A DNA stretch of 61,735 nt from Variovorax brevis (GTDB lineage: Bacteria > Pseudomonadota > Gammaproteobacteria > Burkholderiales > Burkholderiaceae_C). Each line of letters opens with the position of its first letter. Position 1 is the first letter of the stretch. Made by a program: the position numbers and the translations under genes. The stretch spans positions 1 to 61,735 of the forward strand of contig NZ_JASZYG010000027.1 of assembly GCF_030317105.1 (NCBI RefSeq), in the 5' to 3' direction. The notes under the pieces were generated by a model. That model made no database searches. It worked only from the letters and a program-made list of their open reading frames with translations, and was not told the origin of the DNA. This document shows, one piece after another, positions 50,504-58,591 of this stretch.

Positions 50504-50872
50504 TCATTGCTGCGTCGCGCCCTTGCCGACATGGGCTTGACTGGATGCCTTGTTCAGGTCGTAGTAGGACGGAATACGGCTGTTCGCGAAAGCTTCGACG
50601 CGCAAGTTCTGATTGGGGCGATGCGCGTGGGCGACTGCTTCGGCCTGCACGGTGGCACGGTCGCGCGGCGACGTCGGCGCGGAGGCCACCACGGACGAGG
50701 CTGCGTCCGCATTCTGGTTGCGGGCGTGCGCGGCCTCGACCGCCTGTGCACGAACTTCGCTGCGGCTGCGCGTCGACTGGATGTGGAGCACGCCGTCGTA
50801 TTCCTCGGCGTACACCTGGGCGATGGCAAGCAGGAAAAAAGAAGCGGCAATGGCCATGCGGGAGAACTTCAT
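50504..50872 (-). CDS. Small secreted repeat protein, paralogue
   Basis: Protein of about 122 aa; two ATG codons in a row (50875 and 50872) are both possible starts. The signal peptide ends near IAQVYA, followed by EEYDGVLHIQSTRSRSEVRA. Two repeats, SRSEVRAQAVEAAHARNQNA and DRATVQAEAVAHAHRPNQN, match those of the protein at 49973-50356. The tail SYYDLNKASSQAHVGKGA is Ser/Gln-rich. Its arrangement with the paralogue indicates an inverted duplication. Function unknown. Confidence 0.8.
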   Translation of the reverse strand: MKFSRMAIAASFFLLAIAQVYAEEYDGVLHIQSTRSRSEVRAQAVEAAHARNQNADAASSVVASAPTSPRDRATVQAEAVAHAHRPNQNLRVEAFANSRIPSYYDLNKASSQAHVGKGATQQ

Positions 50873-50901
50873 CATGATTCCCTGGGTGCTTGTGACGTGC
50901 T

Positions 50902-52221
50902 TCAGCGCAGGGGCCGGAAGGCGGCGCGCAGTTCGGCGCTGAAGAGCGCCGGCTCCTCCCAGGCGGCGAAGTGGCCACCCTTGCTGACTTCGTTGAAGTA
51001 GATCAGCGTGGGATAGGCGCGCTGAGTCCAGCTTTTGGGCGCGCGATAGATCTCGCCGGCAAACACCGTCACTGCCACCGGCACCTTGATTTCGGTGGTT
51101 CGCTGCGCCGGCGAGCTGAAGTTGTTGTTGTTGTTCTCCCAGTACAGCCGGGCCGATGAGACCGCGGTATTGGTCAGCCAGTACAGCGTGATGCCGTCGA
51201 GCATCTCATCCTTGGTCAGCGCGCGCTCGGGGTCGCCGCCGCTGTAGGTCCACTGCGAGAACTTGTCGTAGAACCACGCCGCGAGGCCCGCCGGCGAGTC
51301 GGACAGTGCATAGCCCACGGCTTGCGGACGCGTCGCCATGATGGCGCCGTAGCCCGCGTTCTTCCTGAAGAAGCTGTCCAGCTGGTCGAATGCCGCCTTT
51401 TCCGGGGCCGACAGGCCCTTGGGTGCCGGGTCGCCATTGTTCAGCGCCTTTGCCGCATCCTTCGGCACGGTCGCAGGCATGTTGACGTGAATGCCAAGCA
51501 GCCCCGGCGGCGCCTGGCGTCCCATCGCGTCCGCGACGACCGAACCCCAGTCGCCGCCCTGGGCCACATAGCGCGTGTAGCCCAGGCGCTTCATGAGCAC
51601 GTCCCAGGCCCGGCCCATGTGCTCGGGGTCCCAGCCGGTGCGTGTCGGCCGCTCGGAAAACCCGTAGCCGGGCATCGAGGGAATGACGACGTCGAAAGCG
51701 TCTTCCGCACGTCCGCCGTACGCGGTCGGATTGGTCAGCGGCTCGATGACCTTCAGCTGTTCCAGCACCGATCCCGGCCAGCCGTGCGTGATGATCAGCG
51801 GCAGGGCGTTGGGGTGCGGCGAACGCACGTGGATGAAGTGGATGTCCAGTCCGTCGATCTCCGTGACGAACTGCGGCAGCGCGTTGAGCCTGGCCTCGGC
51901 CCTGCGCCAGTCGTAGTCGGTACCCCAGTAGCGAATGAGCTGCTGCAGCTTGAGTAGCTGCGGGCCTTGCGATTGGTCGTCGACGGTTTCCCTGTCGGGC
52001 CAGCGGGTGGCGTTCACGCGCTTTTGCAACTCCACGAGTTGGGCCTCGGGAACGTTGACCTTGAACGCGCGGATGGGGTTCACTTCGTCGGTGTCGGCTT
52101 GCGCCATCGATGCCGTTGGCAAAAGCGTCGCCGCGGAAACGACGCTCAAGGCGGCGGAGACGAGCGCGCTGCGCCAGCGCGGCCACAGGAGGGTGGTGGA
52201 CATGATCATTCCTTTCGACAT
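50902..52221 (-). CDS. Epoxide hydrolase (EHN domain), exported; paralogue
   Basis: Protein of 439 aa from the ATG after AAGGAAAACTC; another ATG at 52203 has an equally good ribosome site. The signal region is VSAALSVVSAATLLPTASMAQA. It has the EHN domain (IRAFKVNVPEAQLVELQKRV), THGWPGS, nucleophile Asp in QGGDWGSVV and the catalytic His in GGHFAAWEEP. It is highly similar along its whole length to the enzyme at 46136-47452. The two copies probably differ in substrate or regulation. Confidence 0.9.
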   Translation of the reverse strand: MSKGMIMSTTLLWPRWRSALVSAALSVVSAATLLPTASMAQADTDEVNPIRAFKVNVPEAQLVELQKRVNATRWPDRETVDDQSQGPQLLKLQQLIRYWGTDYDWRRAEARLNALPQFVTEIDGLDIHFIHVRSPHPNALPLIITHGWPGSVLEQLKVIEPLTNPTAYGGRAEDAFDVVIPSMPGYGFSERPTRTGWDPEHMGRAWDVLMKRLGYTRYVAQGGDWGSVVADAMGRQAPPGLLGIHVNMPATVPKDAAKALNNGDPAPKGLSAPEKAAFDQLDSFFRKNAGYGAIMATRPQAVGYALSDSPAGLAAWFYDKFSQWTYSGGDPERALTKDEMLDGITLYWLTNTAVSSARLYWENNNNNFSSPAQRTTEIKVPVAVTVFAGEIYRAPKSWTQRAYPTLIYFNEVSKGGHFAAWEEPALFSAELRAAFRPLR

Positions 52222-52341
52222 GAGTTTTCCTTGAGGGTTTGGTGGTGGATCAGGAACCGGCATGGGCGTGCTGTTGCGCTTGCCCTGACTTTTGTGCGGG
52301 CCGGAGGATCTGGAATCGGCCTGTGGCGTGATGCGGGCTTG

Positions 52342-52542
52342 CTACTTTGGTCGGAGCACGTGCGTGTCGGGCCTTGAGCCCGCGCCCGTGAACCGGACCA
52401 GTTCGGCTTTCACGTCGGCCAGAACCCTCTTGGTGGCGCAAGGCGTCGGGTCAACGGTGGTGCCATCTGCACCTGCGCCATGAATCATGGCGGCCGCGAA
52501 GATGCACACGGGGACGAATGCTGAGAGCAGGCTGGGTTTCAT
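52342..52542 (-). CDS. Small secreted protein, 66 aa
   Basis: Starts MKPSLLSAFVPVCIFAAAMI, with AAAGGAATCGTC before the ATG. A signal peptide ends near HGAGA. The mature part of about 40 residues contains CATKRVLADVKAELVRFTGAG, like the single helix-turn motif of DUF4148 proteins. It is short but has a good ribosome site and signal. Function unknown. It lies between the second epoxide hydrolase and the second GlxA regulator. Confidence 0.6.
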   Translation of the reverse strand: MKPSLLSAFVPVCIFAAAMIHGAGADGTTVDPTPCATKRVLADVKAELVRFTGAGSRPDTHVLRPK

Positions 52543-52755
52543 GACGATTCCTTTTCCGACCGGTACGCCAAATCTAGAAGGCAGGCGTCGATGGAAAAAG
52601 AGCACTCGCGCGAATGCTTCATTGCACTTTCGTCAACAAGATGGCGCAGGCGCGCAACCATTGCTTCAGCTGGGTCGCCGCCCGCACTGAGCGGGCAGGG
52701 CGCCTGGTCTTGCGCCGCGCGACGCGCAATCAGCGCGACGAGGCCGTGCAGCTAC

Positions 52756-53700
52756 TCATTGCACGAATCTCGCATCGCGCCGCACCGCCTGCGGCGACGT
52801 GCCGAAGCCGCGCAGGAAGGCCTCGCGCAGGTGGCGTCGGTCGCGAAAGCCCGTTTCCCTGGCCACCACTTCCAGCGGATGGCGGCTGCTCTCGATCATC
52901 AGCCGCGCGGCTTCGAGCCGCAGCCCCTCGACGGCCTTGGCTGGCGATTGCCCCGTCTCGGCCGTGAACACGCGGCTGAACTGGCGTGGGCTCAGGCGTG
53001 CAGCCTCAGCCAGCTGTTCCACGCCCAAAGGTCCGGCGAGGTTGCGGCGCGCATGTTCCAGCGCTTGCTGGATGCGGTCGGATTTCGGTGCGAGCTTGAG
53101 CATCTCGGAGTGCTGTGACTGCCCGCCCGAACGGCGCTGGTGCATGACCAGCTGGCGTGCGACCGAGCGCGCCACCTCGGCTCCCAGGTCCTGTTCCACC
53201 AACGCCAGCACAAGATCCAGCTCCGCAGTCATGCCGGCGGAGGTCCACACCGATCCGTCGTCGATGTAGATGCGGTCGACCTCGACCTGCACCCGGGGGT
53301 GGCGCTGCTGCAATGCGTCGGCCCATGCCCAGTGCGTGGTGGCGCGTCGTCCGTCGAGCAGGCCTGCATCGGCCAGGACGAATGCGCCGGTGCACAAGCC
53401 GGCGATGCGCCGCGCACGAACCGCAATCTTGCCTACCACCCGCGCAAATTCGGGCGGCACAGGCATGGATGGCGGCGAGACGACGCCGGCCACAAGCCAG
53501 GTGTCGGCGCTGCTGCGCGCCGTGAGTCGCTGCGTGTTGACGGTCAGGCCCGCCGATGCGCGCGCTGCGCCGTCGAGCGCGTAGTTCTCGACCGCGTAGA
53601 AGCGCTGGCGCACCACCACGTTGGCGAACTCGAACGCGGCTTGCGTGGCCAGGGCCATGATCTGGAACCCATCCGGGAGCACGTAACCGATGCGGCGCAT
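52756..53700 (-). CDS. GlxA family transcriptional regulator (DJ-1/PfpI plus AraC domain)
   Basis: Protein of 314 aa, start at MRRIGYVLPDGFQIMALATQ after AAAGGAAAGCTTGCC. The DJ-1/PfpI domain has GLCTGAFVLADAGLLDG. The AraC domain has QLAEAARLSPRQFSRVFTAE and ETGFRDRRHLREAFLRGFG. It is a paralogue of the regulator at 29268-30227. A divergent thiolase gene lies 158 nt away, and between them stands a 20-nt box nearly identical to the one beside the first GlxA locus. Confidence 0.92.
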   Translation of the reverse strand: MRRIGYVLPDGFQIMALATQAAFEFANVVVRQRFYAVENYALDGAARASAGLTVNTQRLTARSSADTWLVAGVVSPPSMPVPPEFARVVGKIAVRARRIAGLCTGAFVLADAGLLDGRRATTHWAWADALQQRHPRVQVEVDRIYIDDGSVWTSAGMTAELDLVLALVEQDLGAEVARSVARQLVMHQRRSGGQSQHSEMLKLAPKSDRIQQALEHARRNLAGPLGVEQLAEAARLSPRQFSRVFTAETGQSPAKAVEGLRLEAARLMIESSRHPLEVVARETGFRDRRHLREAFLRGFGTSPQAVRRDARFVQ

Positions 53701-53738
53701 GGCAAGCTTTCCTTTCTGTTCATGTCCTGATTCATGAC

Positions 53739-53758
53739 TATAAACGTCATTTACGACA
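53739..53758 (+). promoter_or_regulatory. GlxA-type regulator box, copy 2
   Basis: TATAAACGTCATTTACGACA, 17 of 20 bases identical to copy 1 at 29241-29260 (read on the minus strand). On the opposite strand it contains TGTCGTAAA and TGACGTTTA, direct repeats nine bases apart. It lies 101-120 nt upstream of the thiolase start and 39-58 nt upstream of the GlxA start. Its orientation relative to the thiolase equals that of copy 1 relative to the SDR gene. Confidence 0.6.
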
Positions 53759-53858
53759 TTGTCAGGAAGCCGCACCATTCGCTTCACCCGCACCGTTGCG
53801 CCGCGCACCGGCCAGCACGTTGCAAGTCCTGCCCCGATCACTTCAAGGAGAGAACACC

Positions 53859-54992
53859 ATGAAAGCCGTCATCGCCGCCTATGCGCGCTCACCATTTCAC
53901 TTTGCCCGCAAGGGCCGCCTGGCGCAGATGCGGCCTGACACGCTTGCCGCGCAGGTGGTGCAAGGCCTGCTCAAGCGCACGGACCTGGACCCGGCGCTGC
54001 TGGAGGACGTGATCCTCGGCTGTGCCTACCCCGAAGGGGCGCAGGGCAACAACCTGGCGCGCATCGTCGGCCTGCTGGCCGGCCTGCCACACGCGGTGGG
54101 CGGCATGACGGTGAACCGCTTCTGCGGTTCCTCGATGCAGGCGGTGCACATCGCAGCGGCACAGATCGAGGCGGGCATGGGCGACGCCTTCCTGTGCGTG
54201 GGCGTGGAATCCATGACCATGGTGCCGCAGGGCGGTCTCCATTTCTCGCCCAACCCCGAATTGCAGGCGAGCACCGACGCCTATATCTCCATGGGCGAGA
54301 CGGCTGAAAACGTCGCGCAACGCTGGAACGTGAACCGCGAGGACCAGGACCGGCTCGCGCTGCAGTCGCACCAGAAGGCCGCCGCTGCCCGCGAGCAAGG
54401 GCGTCTGGCCGATGAGATCGTGCCGATCCACCTGCCGGATGGCGAAGTGGTCGATGCCGATGGCTGCATCCGCCCGGGAACCACGCTGGAGGCGTTGGCG
54501 AGCCTGAAGCCGGCCTTCCGGCCGGATGGCGTGGTCACGGCGGGCACCTCGTCGCCGCTGACCGACGGCGCTGCCGCGGTGCTGGTCGTGAGCGATGCGT
54601 TTGCGCAGCGCCAACGCCTTCAACCCTTGGCGCGCGTGCGCAGCTTTGCGACGGTGGGGGTCGATCCGGCCATCATGGGCATCGGCCCGATCCCGGCTTC
54701 GCGCAAGGCACTGGCGCGTGCCGGCCTGACCGTCGCCGACCTGGACGTGGTGGAGATCAACGAGGCTTTCTCGTCGCAGGCATTGGCCTGCATCCGCGAC
54801 CTGGGACTGGACATGGCGACCGTGAACATCGACGGCGGCGGCATGGCCATCGGCCATCCGCTGGGCGCCACCGGCGCGCGCATCACCGGCAAGGCCGCAG
54901 CCCTGCTGGCGCGTCAGCAGGGTCGTTATGCGCTGTCCACGCAGTGCATCGGCGGCGGACAAGGCATCGCCACGGTTCTCGAGCGGCTGTGA
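53859..54992 (+). CDS. Thiolase (acetyl-CoA acetyltransferase family)
   Basis: Protein of 377 aa with AAGGAGAGAACACC before the ATG. The catalytic set is complete: nucleophile Cys89 in VNRFCGSSMQ, His333 in GGMAIGHPLGATGAR and Cys363 in STQCIGGGQG. It cleaves 3-oxoacyl-CoA or condenses two acetyl-CoA. FadA-like size suggests a degradative role. It stands alone, divergent from the second GlxA regulator, and could supply the thiolase step missing from the Pim-like operon at 37907. Confidence 0.93.
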   Translation: MKAVIAAYARSPFHFARKGRLAQMRPDTLAAQVVQGLLKRTDLDPALLEDVILGCAYPEGAQGNNLARIVGLLAGLPHAVGGMTVNRFCGSSMQAVHIAAAQIEAGMGDAFLCVGVESMTMVPQGGLHFSPNPELQASTDAYISMGETAENVAQRWNVNREDQDRLALQSHQKAAAAREQGRLADEIVPIHLPDGEVVDADGCIRPGTTLEALASLKPAFRPDGVVTAGTSSPLTDGAAAVLVVSDAFAQRQRLQPLARVRSFATVGVDPAIMGIGPIPASRKALARAGLTVADLDVVEINEAFSSQALACIRDLGLDMATVNIDGGGMAIGHPLGATGARITGKAAALLARQQGRYALSTQCIGGGQGIATVLERL

Positions 54993-55022
54993 GCCCGCAC
55001 GCCTGCCAAGCCGACCTTTGAC

Positions 55023-55388
55023 TCAGCCGCCCGGGCAGGCCGCCAGAATGGCCTGTCGCAATTGATGCGCGCTCACAGGTCGTTCCAGGAAATCAGTTGC
55101 AGGGATGCGGGCGATTTCCACGGCGGTCCGAAAGGCCGTGTGCGAGCCCAGCACGATCACCGGAAGCAGGGTGCCCAGCTTTCTCAACTCGCGCACCAAG
55201 GCAAGGGTCGCGTGCTCGTCCGCATCGGCCAGTGCGATCACGCAGCTGCGGCCCGACGGCGGGCTGGCGAGCAGCGAGGCTTCGTCGTCGACAAACACCG
55301 CGTCCATGTCTGCTGCCGGTGCGATCGCCGATGCGATCCACCTTCGATCGGCCTTCTCGGCAGCAACGACAAAGACGGTTGTTGGCAT
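55023..55388 (-). CDS. Degenerate response-regulator receiver protein
   Basis: Protein of 121 aa with a receiver-like layout (VFVVAAEKADRRWIASAI, CVIALADADEHA, LPVIVLGS, IPATDFLERPVSAHQLRQAI) similar to FixJ-type receivers. The acidic pair is reduced to AAE, the aspartate after beta-3 is displaced (Asp55 nearby) and the conserved Lys is Arg103. Normal phosphorylation is unlikely. It has no output domain. A CACGTACGTA box lies about 94-103 nt upstream of its start, as for two other genes of this locus. Confidence 0.7.
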   Translation of the reverse strand: MPTTVFVVAAEKADRRWIASAIAPAADMDAVFVDDEASLLASPPSGRSCVIALADADEHATLALVRELRKLGTLLPVIVLGSHTAFRTAVEIARIPATDFLERPVSAHQLRQAILAACPGG

Positions 55389-55481
55389 GACCCCTCATCG
55401 GATGGCGCGTTCGTTGCCCTCCCTTGATCTCCCATGGTGATCCTCAACATGCAAGCGAGCCATCCTGACGGCCACGCAGGC

Positions 55482-55491
55482 CACGTACGTA
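55482..55491. promoter_or_regulatory. CACGTACGTG-type box, copy 1 (CACGTACGTA)
   Basis: Nine of ten bases of the palindrome CACGTACGTG, in the gap 94-103 nt upstream of the degenerate receiver gene. The other copies are at 56039-56048 and 59577-59586. Confidence 0.45.
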
Positions 55492-55515
55492 GAGCGCGTG
55501 AGCGGGCGGCGCCTG

Positions 55516-55965
55516 TTACTGCGCGAGGACGCGGGCGCTTTCGCCGTTGCCTTCGATGTAGACGCGCTGGCCGACGCGCAGGCCAGGCACGACCGGTTGG
55601 GTCACCGCCACCAGCACGCCGCTGGTGGTGCGAACCATGACCTGCTGGGCAGGCACGGGCTGGTCATGCTTCTTCTGCACTTCGTTTCCCGCGACCGCAC
55701 CGCCGACCGCGCCGAGCACCATCGCCACATCGCGGCCGGTTCCGCCGCCGATGAGGCTGCCGATGCCCACACCGGCCAGGCCGCCCACGACGGCGCCGAT
55801 GCCGGCATGGTGGTTGCTCTGGATCTGGGTGGGTGTGATCTGTTCGATCGTTCCCTGGCGCACCGACATGGAGCCCGGCTGCGCGCCGGGCGCGGCGCAA
55901 GCACTCAGGGCAAGCACGCCAATCAGAAAGCAAATACGCGATACAAGTGATGAAAAGGTAGTCAT
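55516..55965 (-). CDS. Glycine-zipper lipoprotein (SlyB/Pcp-like)
   Basis: Protein of 149 aa with a lipoprotein signal (IGVLALSAC, Cys23) and GGAGGGTTCGA before the ATG. The mature part has a glycine-zipper 2TM segment, AGIGAVVGGLAGVGIGSLIG and VLGAVGGAVAGNEVQ. A small beta domain follows (VRTTSGVLVAVTQPVVPGL). It is an outer-membrane lipoprotein of the SlyB/Pcp type. A perfect CACGTACGTG palindrome lies 74-83 nt upstream, suggesting control by the neighbouring FixJ-like regulator. Confidence 0.9.
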   Translation of the reverse strand: MTTFSSLVSRICFLIGVLALSACAAPGAQPGSMSVRQGTIEQITPTQIQSNHHAGIGAVVGGLAGVGIGSLIGGGTGRDVAMVLGAVGGAVAGNEVQKKHDQPVPAQQVMVRTTSGVLVAVTQPVVPGLRVGQRVYIEGNGESARVLAQ

Positions 55966-56038
55966 TCGAACCCTCCGGCAACTGAGGCGCGATTTTCGTC
56001 ATTGGCATGGCTGGCGCCATCCGGGCGCACACGAGCGG

Positions 56039-56048
56039 CACGTACGTG
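56039..56048. promoter_or_regulatory. CACGTACGTG box, copy 2
   Basis: Perfect 10-bp palindrome, 74-83 nt upstream of the glycine-zipper lipoprotein gene, in the gap between it and the FixJ-like regulator gene. Confidence 0.5.
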
Positions 56049-56068
56049 GTGCTGTCGCAGTCACGGCG

Positions 56069-56698
56069 TTATGGCGCCGGACGTTCCTGGCTGACGCGCA
56101 TCAGTTCATTGATCGAGCCGACCCCCAGCTTCTCGAGCAGGCGGCTGCGATGCTGCTCGACCGTGCGGTGGCTGATGCCCAGTTCCTTGGCGATGAGCTT
56201 GCTTGGCAAGCCCTTGAGCGCCAGGTTCATGACCTCGCGCTCACGTTCGGTGAGCGCCTTGCTGCGCTCGGCCAGCGCATGCTGCGGATCGTTGACGGGC
56301 GCACGTTGCCTGGCATCCCGGCGCAGGGCCTCATCGACGGCATCCAGGAGTTGCTGCTCGCGGTAAGGCTTTTGCACGAAGTCGACGGCGCCGTCCTTCA
56401 CGGCCTTGACCGCCATCGCAATGTCGCCATGGCCGCTGATGAAGACGATGGGAATGCGCGCACCCATCGCCGCAAGGCGCTCCTGCAGCGCGAGCCCGCT
56501 CATGCGTGCCATGCGCACGTCCAGCACCAGGCAGCCTGGGCGCCCGGGGTCGAAAGCTTCCAGGAATGCGAGCGCCGAGTTGAAGGTCTCGGTCGCAAGT
56601 CCGACGGAGCTCACCAGCTCGCACACGGAGTCGCGATAGGCCTCGTCGTCATCGACGATGAACACGGTGGGGTCTGGCATCTTGTCTTCAGCCTGCAT
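56069..56698 (-). CDS. FixJ-like response regulator (receiver plus LuxR domain)
   Basis: Protein of 209 aa; a start at 56680 (MPDPTVFIVDDDEA) is also possible. The receiver domain is complete: acidic pocket VDDDE, phosphoryl Asp60 in CLVLDVRM, FISGHGDIAMAVKAVKDGAV and Lys in VQKPY. The C-terminal LuxR helix-turn-helix is LTEREREVMNLALKGLPSKL and ISHRTVEQHRSRLLEKLG. It overlaps the kinase gene by 11 nt and would be phosphorylated by it. Likely targets are the genes carrying CACGTACGTG boxes. Confidence 0.93.
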   Translation of the reverse strand: MQAEDKMPDPTVFIVDDDEAYRDSVCELVSSVGLATETFNSALAFLEAFDPGRPGCLVLDVRMARMSGLALQERLAAMGARIPIVFISGHGDIAMAVKAVKDGAVDFVQKPYREQQLLDAVDEALRRDARQRAPVNDPQHALAERSKALTEREREVMNLALKGLPSKLIAKELGISHRTVEQHRSRLLEKLGVGSINELMRVSQERPAP

Positions 56699-58523
56699 GG
56701 GGTGCGACCGGAAGCGTCAGGCTGAACAGGGCGCCGCCGCCCTCGTGCTGCGACGCCCAAAGCTTGCCGCCGTGGGCCTCGATCAGCTTTCGGCAGATCG
56801 CCAAGCCTACGCCCAGGCCGCTGGACTTGGTGGAGAAGAACGCCTCGAAGATGCGTTCCAGGTCGCCTGGAGCGATGCCGATGCCACGATCGGCAACTTC
56901 GACCAGGACTTCATTGCCGTTCGTGGTCGCGATCGTCACCGTGATCTCGCGCACCGTGCCTTGCCCCATCTCGGTGGCCTCGACGGCATTGCGCAACAGG
57001 TTGAGCATGACCTGCTGCAGGTGGATCTCGTCGGCCACCACCACGGGCGCGGGGCCCGAGGTTCTCAAGAGGATCCGGATGTCACGCAGCTCGCAGTCCA
57101 TCTTCACCATGCCGATGCACTCGACGATGGCGCGCTCGACGTCGATCGGCTTGACATCCAGCTCGTGCCGCTGCGTCATGCTGCGCATGCGGCTCACGAC
57201 GTCGCCCGCGCGGGTTGCCTGGCCGATGACCTTGTCCAGCAGGTCCACGACGCGCGGCAGGTCGGGAATGGATGCGGCAGCGCGGCGGCGTGCTGCGAGC
57301 GCGTAGTTCTCGATGGCACCGAGGGGCTGCGTGATCTCGTGCGCAAGGGCCACGGACATTTCTCCCGCGGTGTGCACGCGGACCAGGTGGGCCAGGCGTT
57401 CGCGCCAATGCGCCGCCTCGACTTCGGCGGCCAGCTTCTGTCGTTCTGCAGCCCGGCGTGCATGCACGCTGGCGAAGACTTCGGCGAGCAGCGTCACGCC
57501 GGGCAACAAGGCATCAGGCCATTCGTTCTCGCGCTGGATGCTCGCGATGGAAAGCGCTCCCGCATAGACGCCGGCCATCGCGATCGGAACGAGGAGCGCA
57601 GAACGCACGTCGAGTTCGCGCAACGTGGCCCGGTCGATCGACGCTTCCGCCGGCAACTCCGCAAGGCGCGCCATCCGCACTGTCCGGCCCGCCGAGATCT
57701 GCGCGTTGATCCATGGCAGCCTGTTCGCCACGCCGAACCCGGTGGGTGCTTCGAAACCGTAGGCATTCCAGTGATGCGTGGCGCGGAAATGATCGCCATC
57801 GGCCGTTCGTTGCCACAACGCCACCCGCTCGGCAGACACGAACTCGCCGATCTGGCGCAATCCCCGATCGATGATGGCGCTTTCGTCGCCCGGCTGGGCC
57901 AGCACGAGGGCGGCGAGGACGGTGCTCGCGAGCCGCTCGAAGCCGATGGTCAGGTCGAGTTCCTCCTGGGCCAGTTTGCGCACCATGGCATTGCCGAAGA
58001 TTTCAGCCAGCAGGCGCATGCGCGCCACGAGGTCGCCGGGCCAGCTGCGATGGGTGCGCACGCATCCGAAATTGAGCGAACCGTACAACTGCCCCGCCAC
58101 CACGATCGGCATCATCACGTGGGACTTCAGGCCGATCCCGCGCCAGTGCTCCCTGTCCTGATGGGCCTCTGGCGGCAGTTCGTCCAGGTCGGCAAAGACG
58201 ACGCAGCGGTTGGCCAGCGCCTGCGACAGGGCCCAGGGATTGGTGTCGCGCGCGGCCCTGGACCTCGGTACCGGCTGCACGCCCTCCAGGGCAAAGGAGT
58301 GCGTGACTTCAATGCGGCCGGTCTGCAGGAAGACGCGGGTCAGGGTTGAGCGGTCGATGCCCAGGGTCTCGACGATGCGCTCCAGGCTGTCGTCAATGGC
58401 GCGGTCGACGTGCTTGGCCGGCAGATGGATGAAGGCAGCCGACACTTCGGACAGCAAACGCTCGAAACGCAGCAATTCCTGCGTCGAAGCCTGCGCAGCG
58501 GTTGAAAAAGCCTGTGCCGTCAT
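56688..58523 (-). CDS. Sensor histidine kinase with two GAF domains
   Basis: Soluble kinase of 611 aa without membrane segments. Residues about 20-190 and 195-355 look like two GAF domains (ERIVETLGIDRSTLTRVFL; RQIGEFVSAERVALWQR). The dimerisation helix carries phospho-acceptor His395 in VALAHEITQPLGAIENYA. The ATPase part has MLNLLRNAVEATE (N box), DRGIGIAPGD (G1) and SSGLGVGLAICRKLIEAHGG. It is a FixL/StyS-like cytoplasmic sensor; the GAF domains may bind a small metabolite or haem. It pairs with the FixJ-like regulator and is divergent from the Bug protein gene. Confidence 0.93.
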   Translation of the reverse strand: MTAQAFSTAAQASTQELLRFERLLSEVSAAFIHLPAKHVDRAIDDSLERIVETLGIDRSTLTRVFLQTGRIEVTHSFALEGVQPVPRSRAARDTNPWALSQALANRCVVFADLDELPPEAHQDREHWRGIGLKSHVMMPIVVAGQLYGSLNFGCVRTHRSWPGDLVARMRLLAEIFGNAMVRKLAQEELDLTIGFERLASTVLAALVLAQPGDESAIIDRGLRQIGEFVSAERVALWQRTADGDHFRATHHWNAYGFEAPTGFGVANRLPWINAQISAGRTVRMARLAELPAEASIDRATLRELDVRSALLVPIAMAGVYAGALSIASIQRENEWPDALLPGVTLLAEVFASVHARRAAERQKLAAEVEAAHWRERLAHLVRVHTAGEMSVALAHEITQPLGAIENYALAARRRAAASIPDLPRVVDLLDKVIGQATRAGDVVSRMRSMTQRHELDVKPIDVERAIVECIGMVKMDCELRDIRILLRTSGPAPVVVADEIHLQQVMLNLLRNAVEATEMGQGTVREITVTIATTNGNEVLVEVADRGIGIAPGDLERIFEAFFSTKSSGLGVGLAICRKLIEAHGGKLWASQHEGGGALFSLTLPVAPHAG

Positions 58524-58591
58524 GGGCCTGCACGTTTCATAATCGCGAGCCGTCCGCGCGACGAAGGTGCAATCTCACCGGGAGAACTTCC

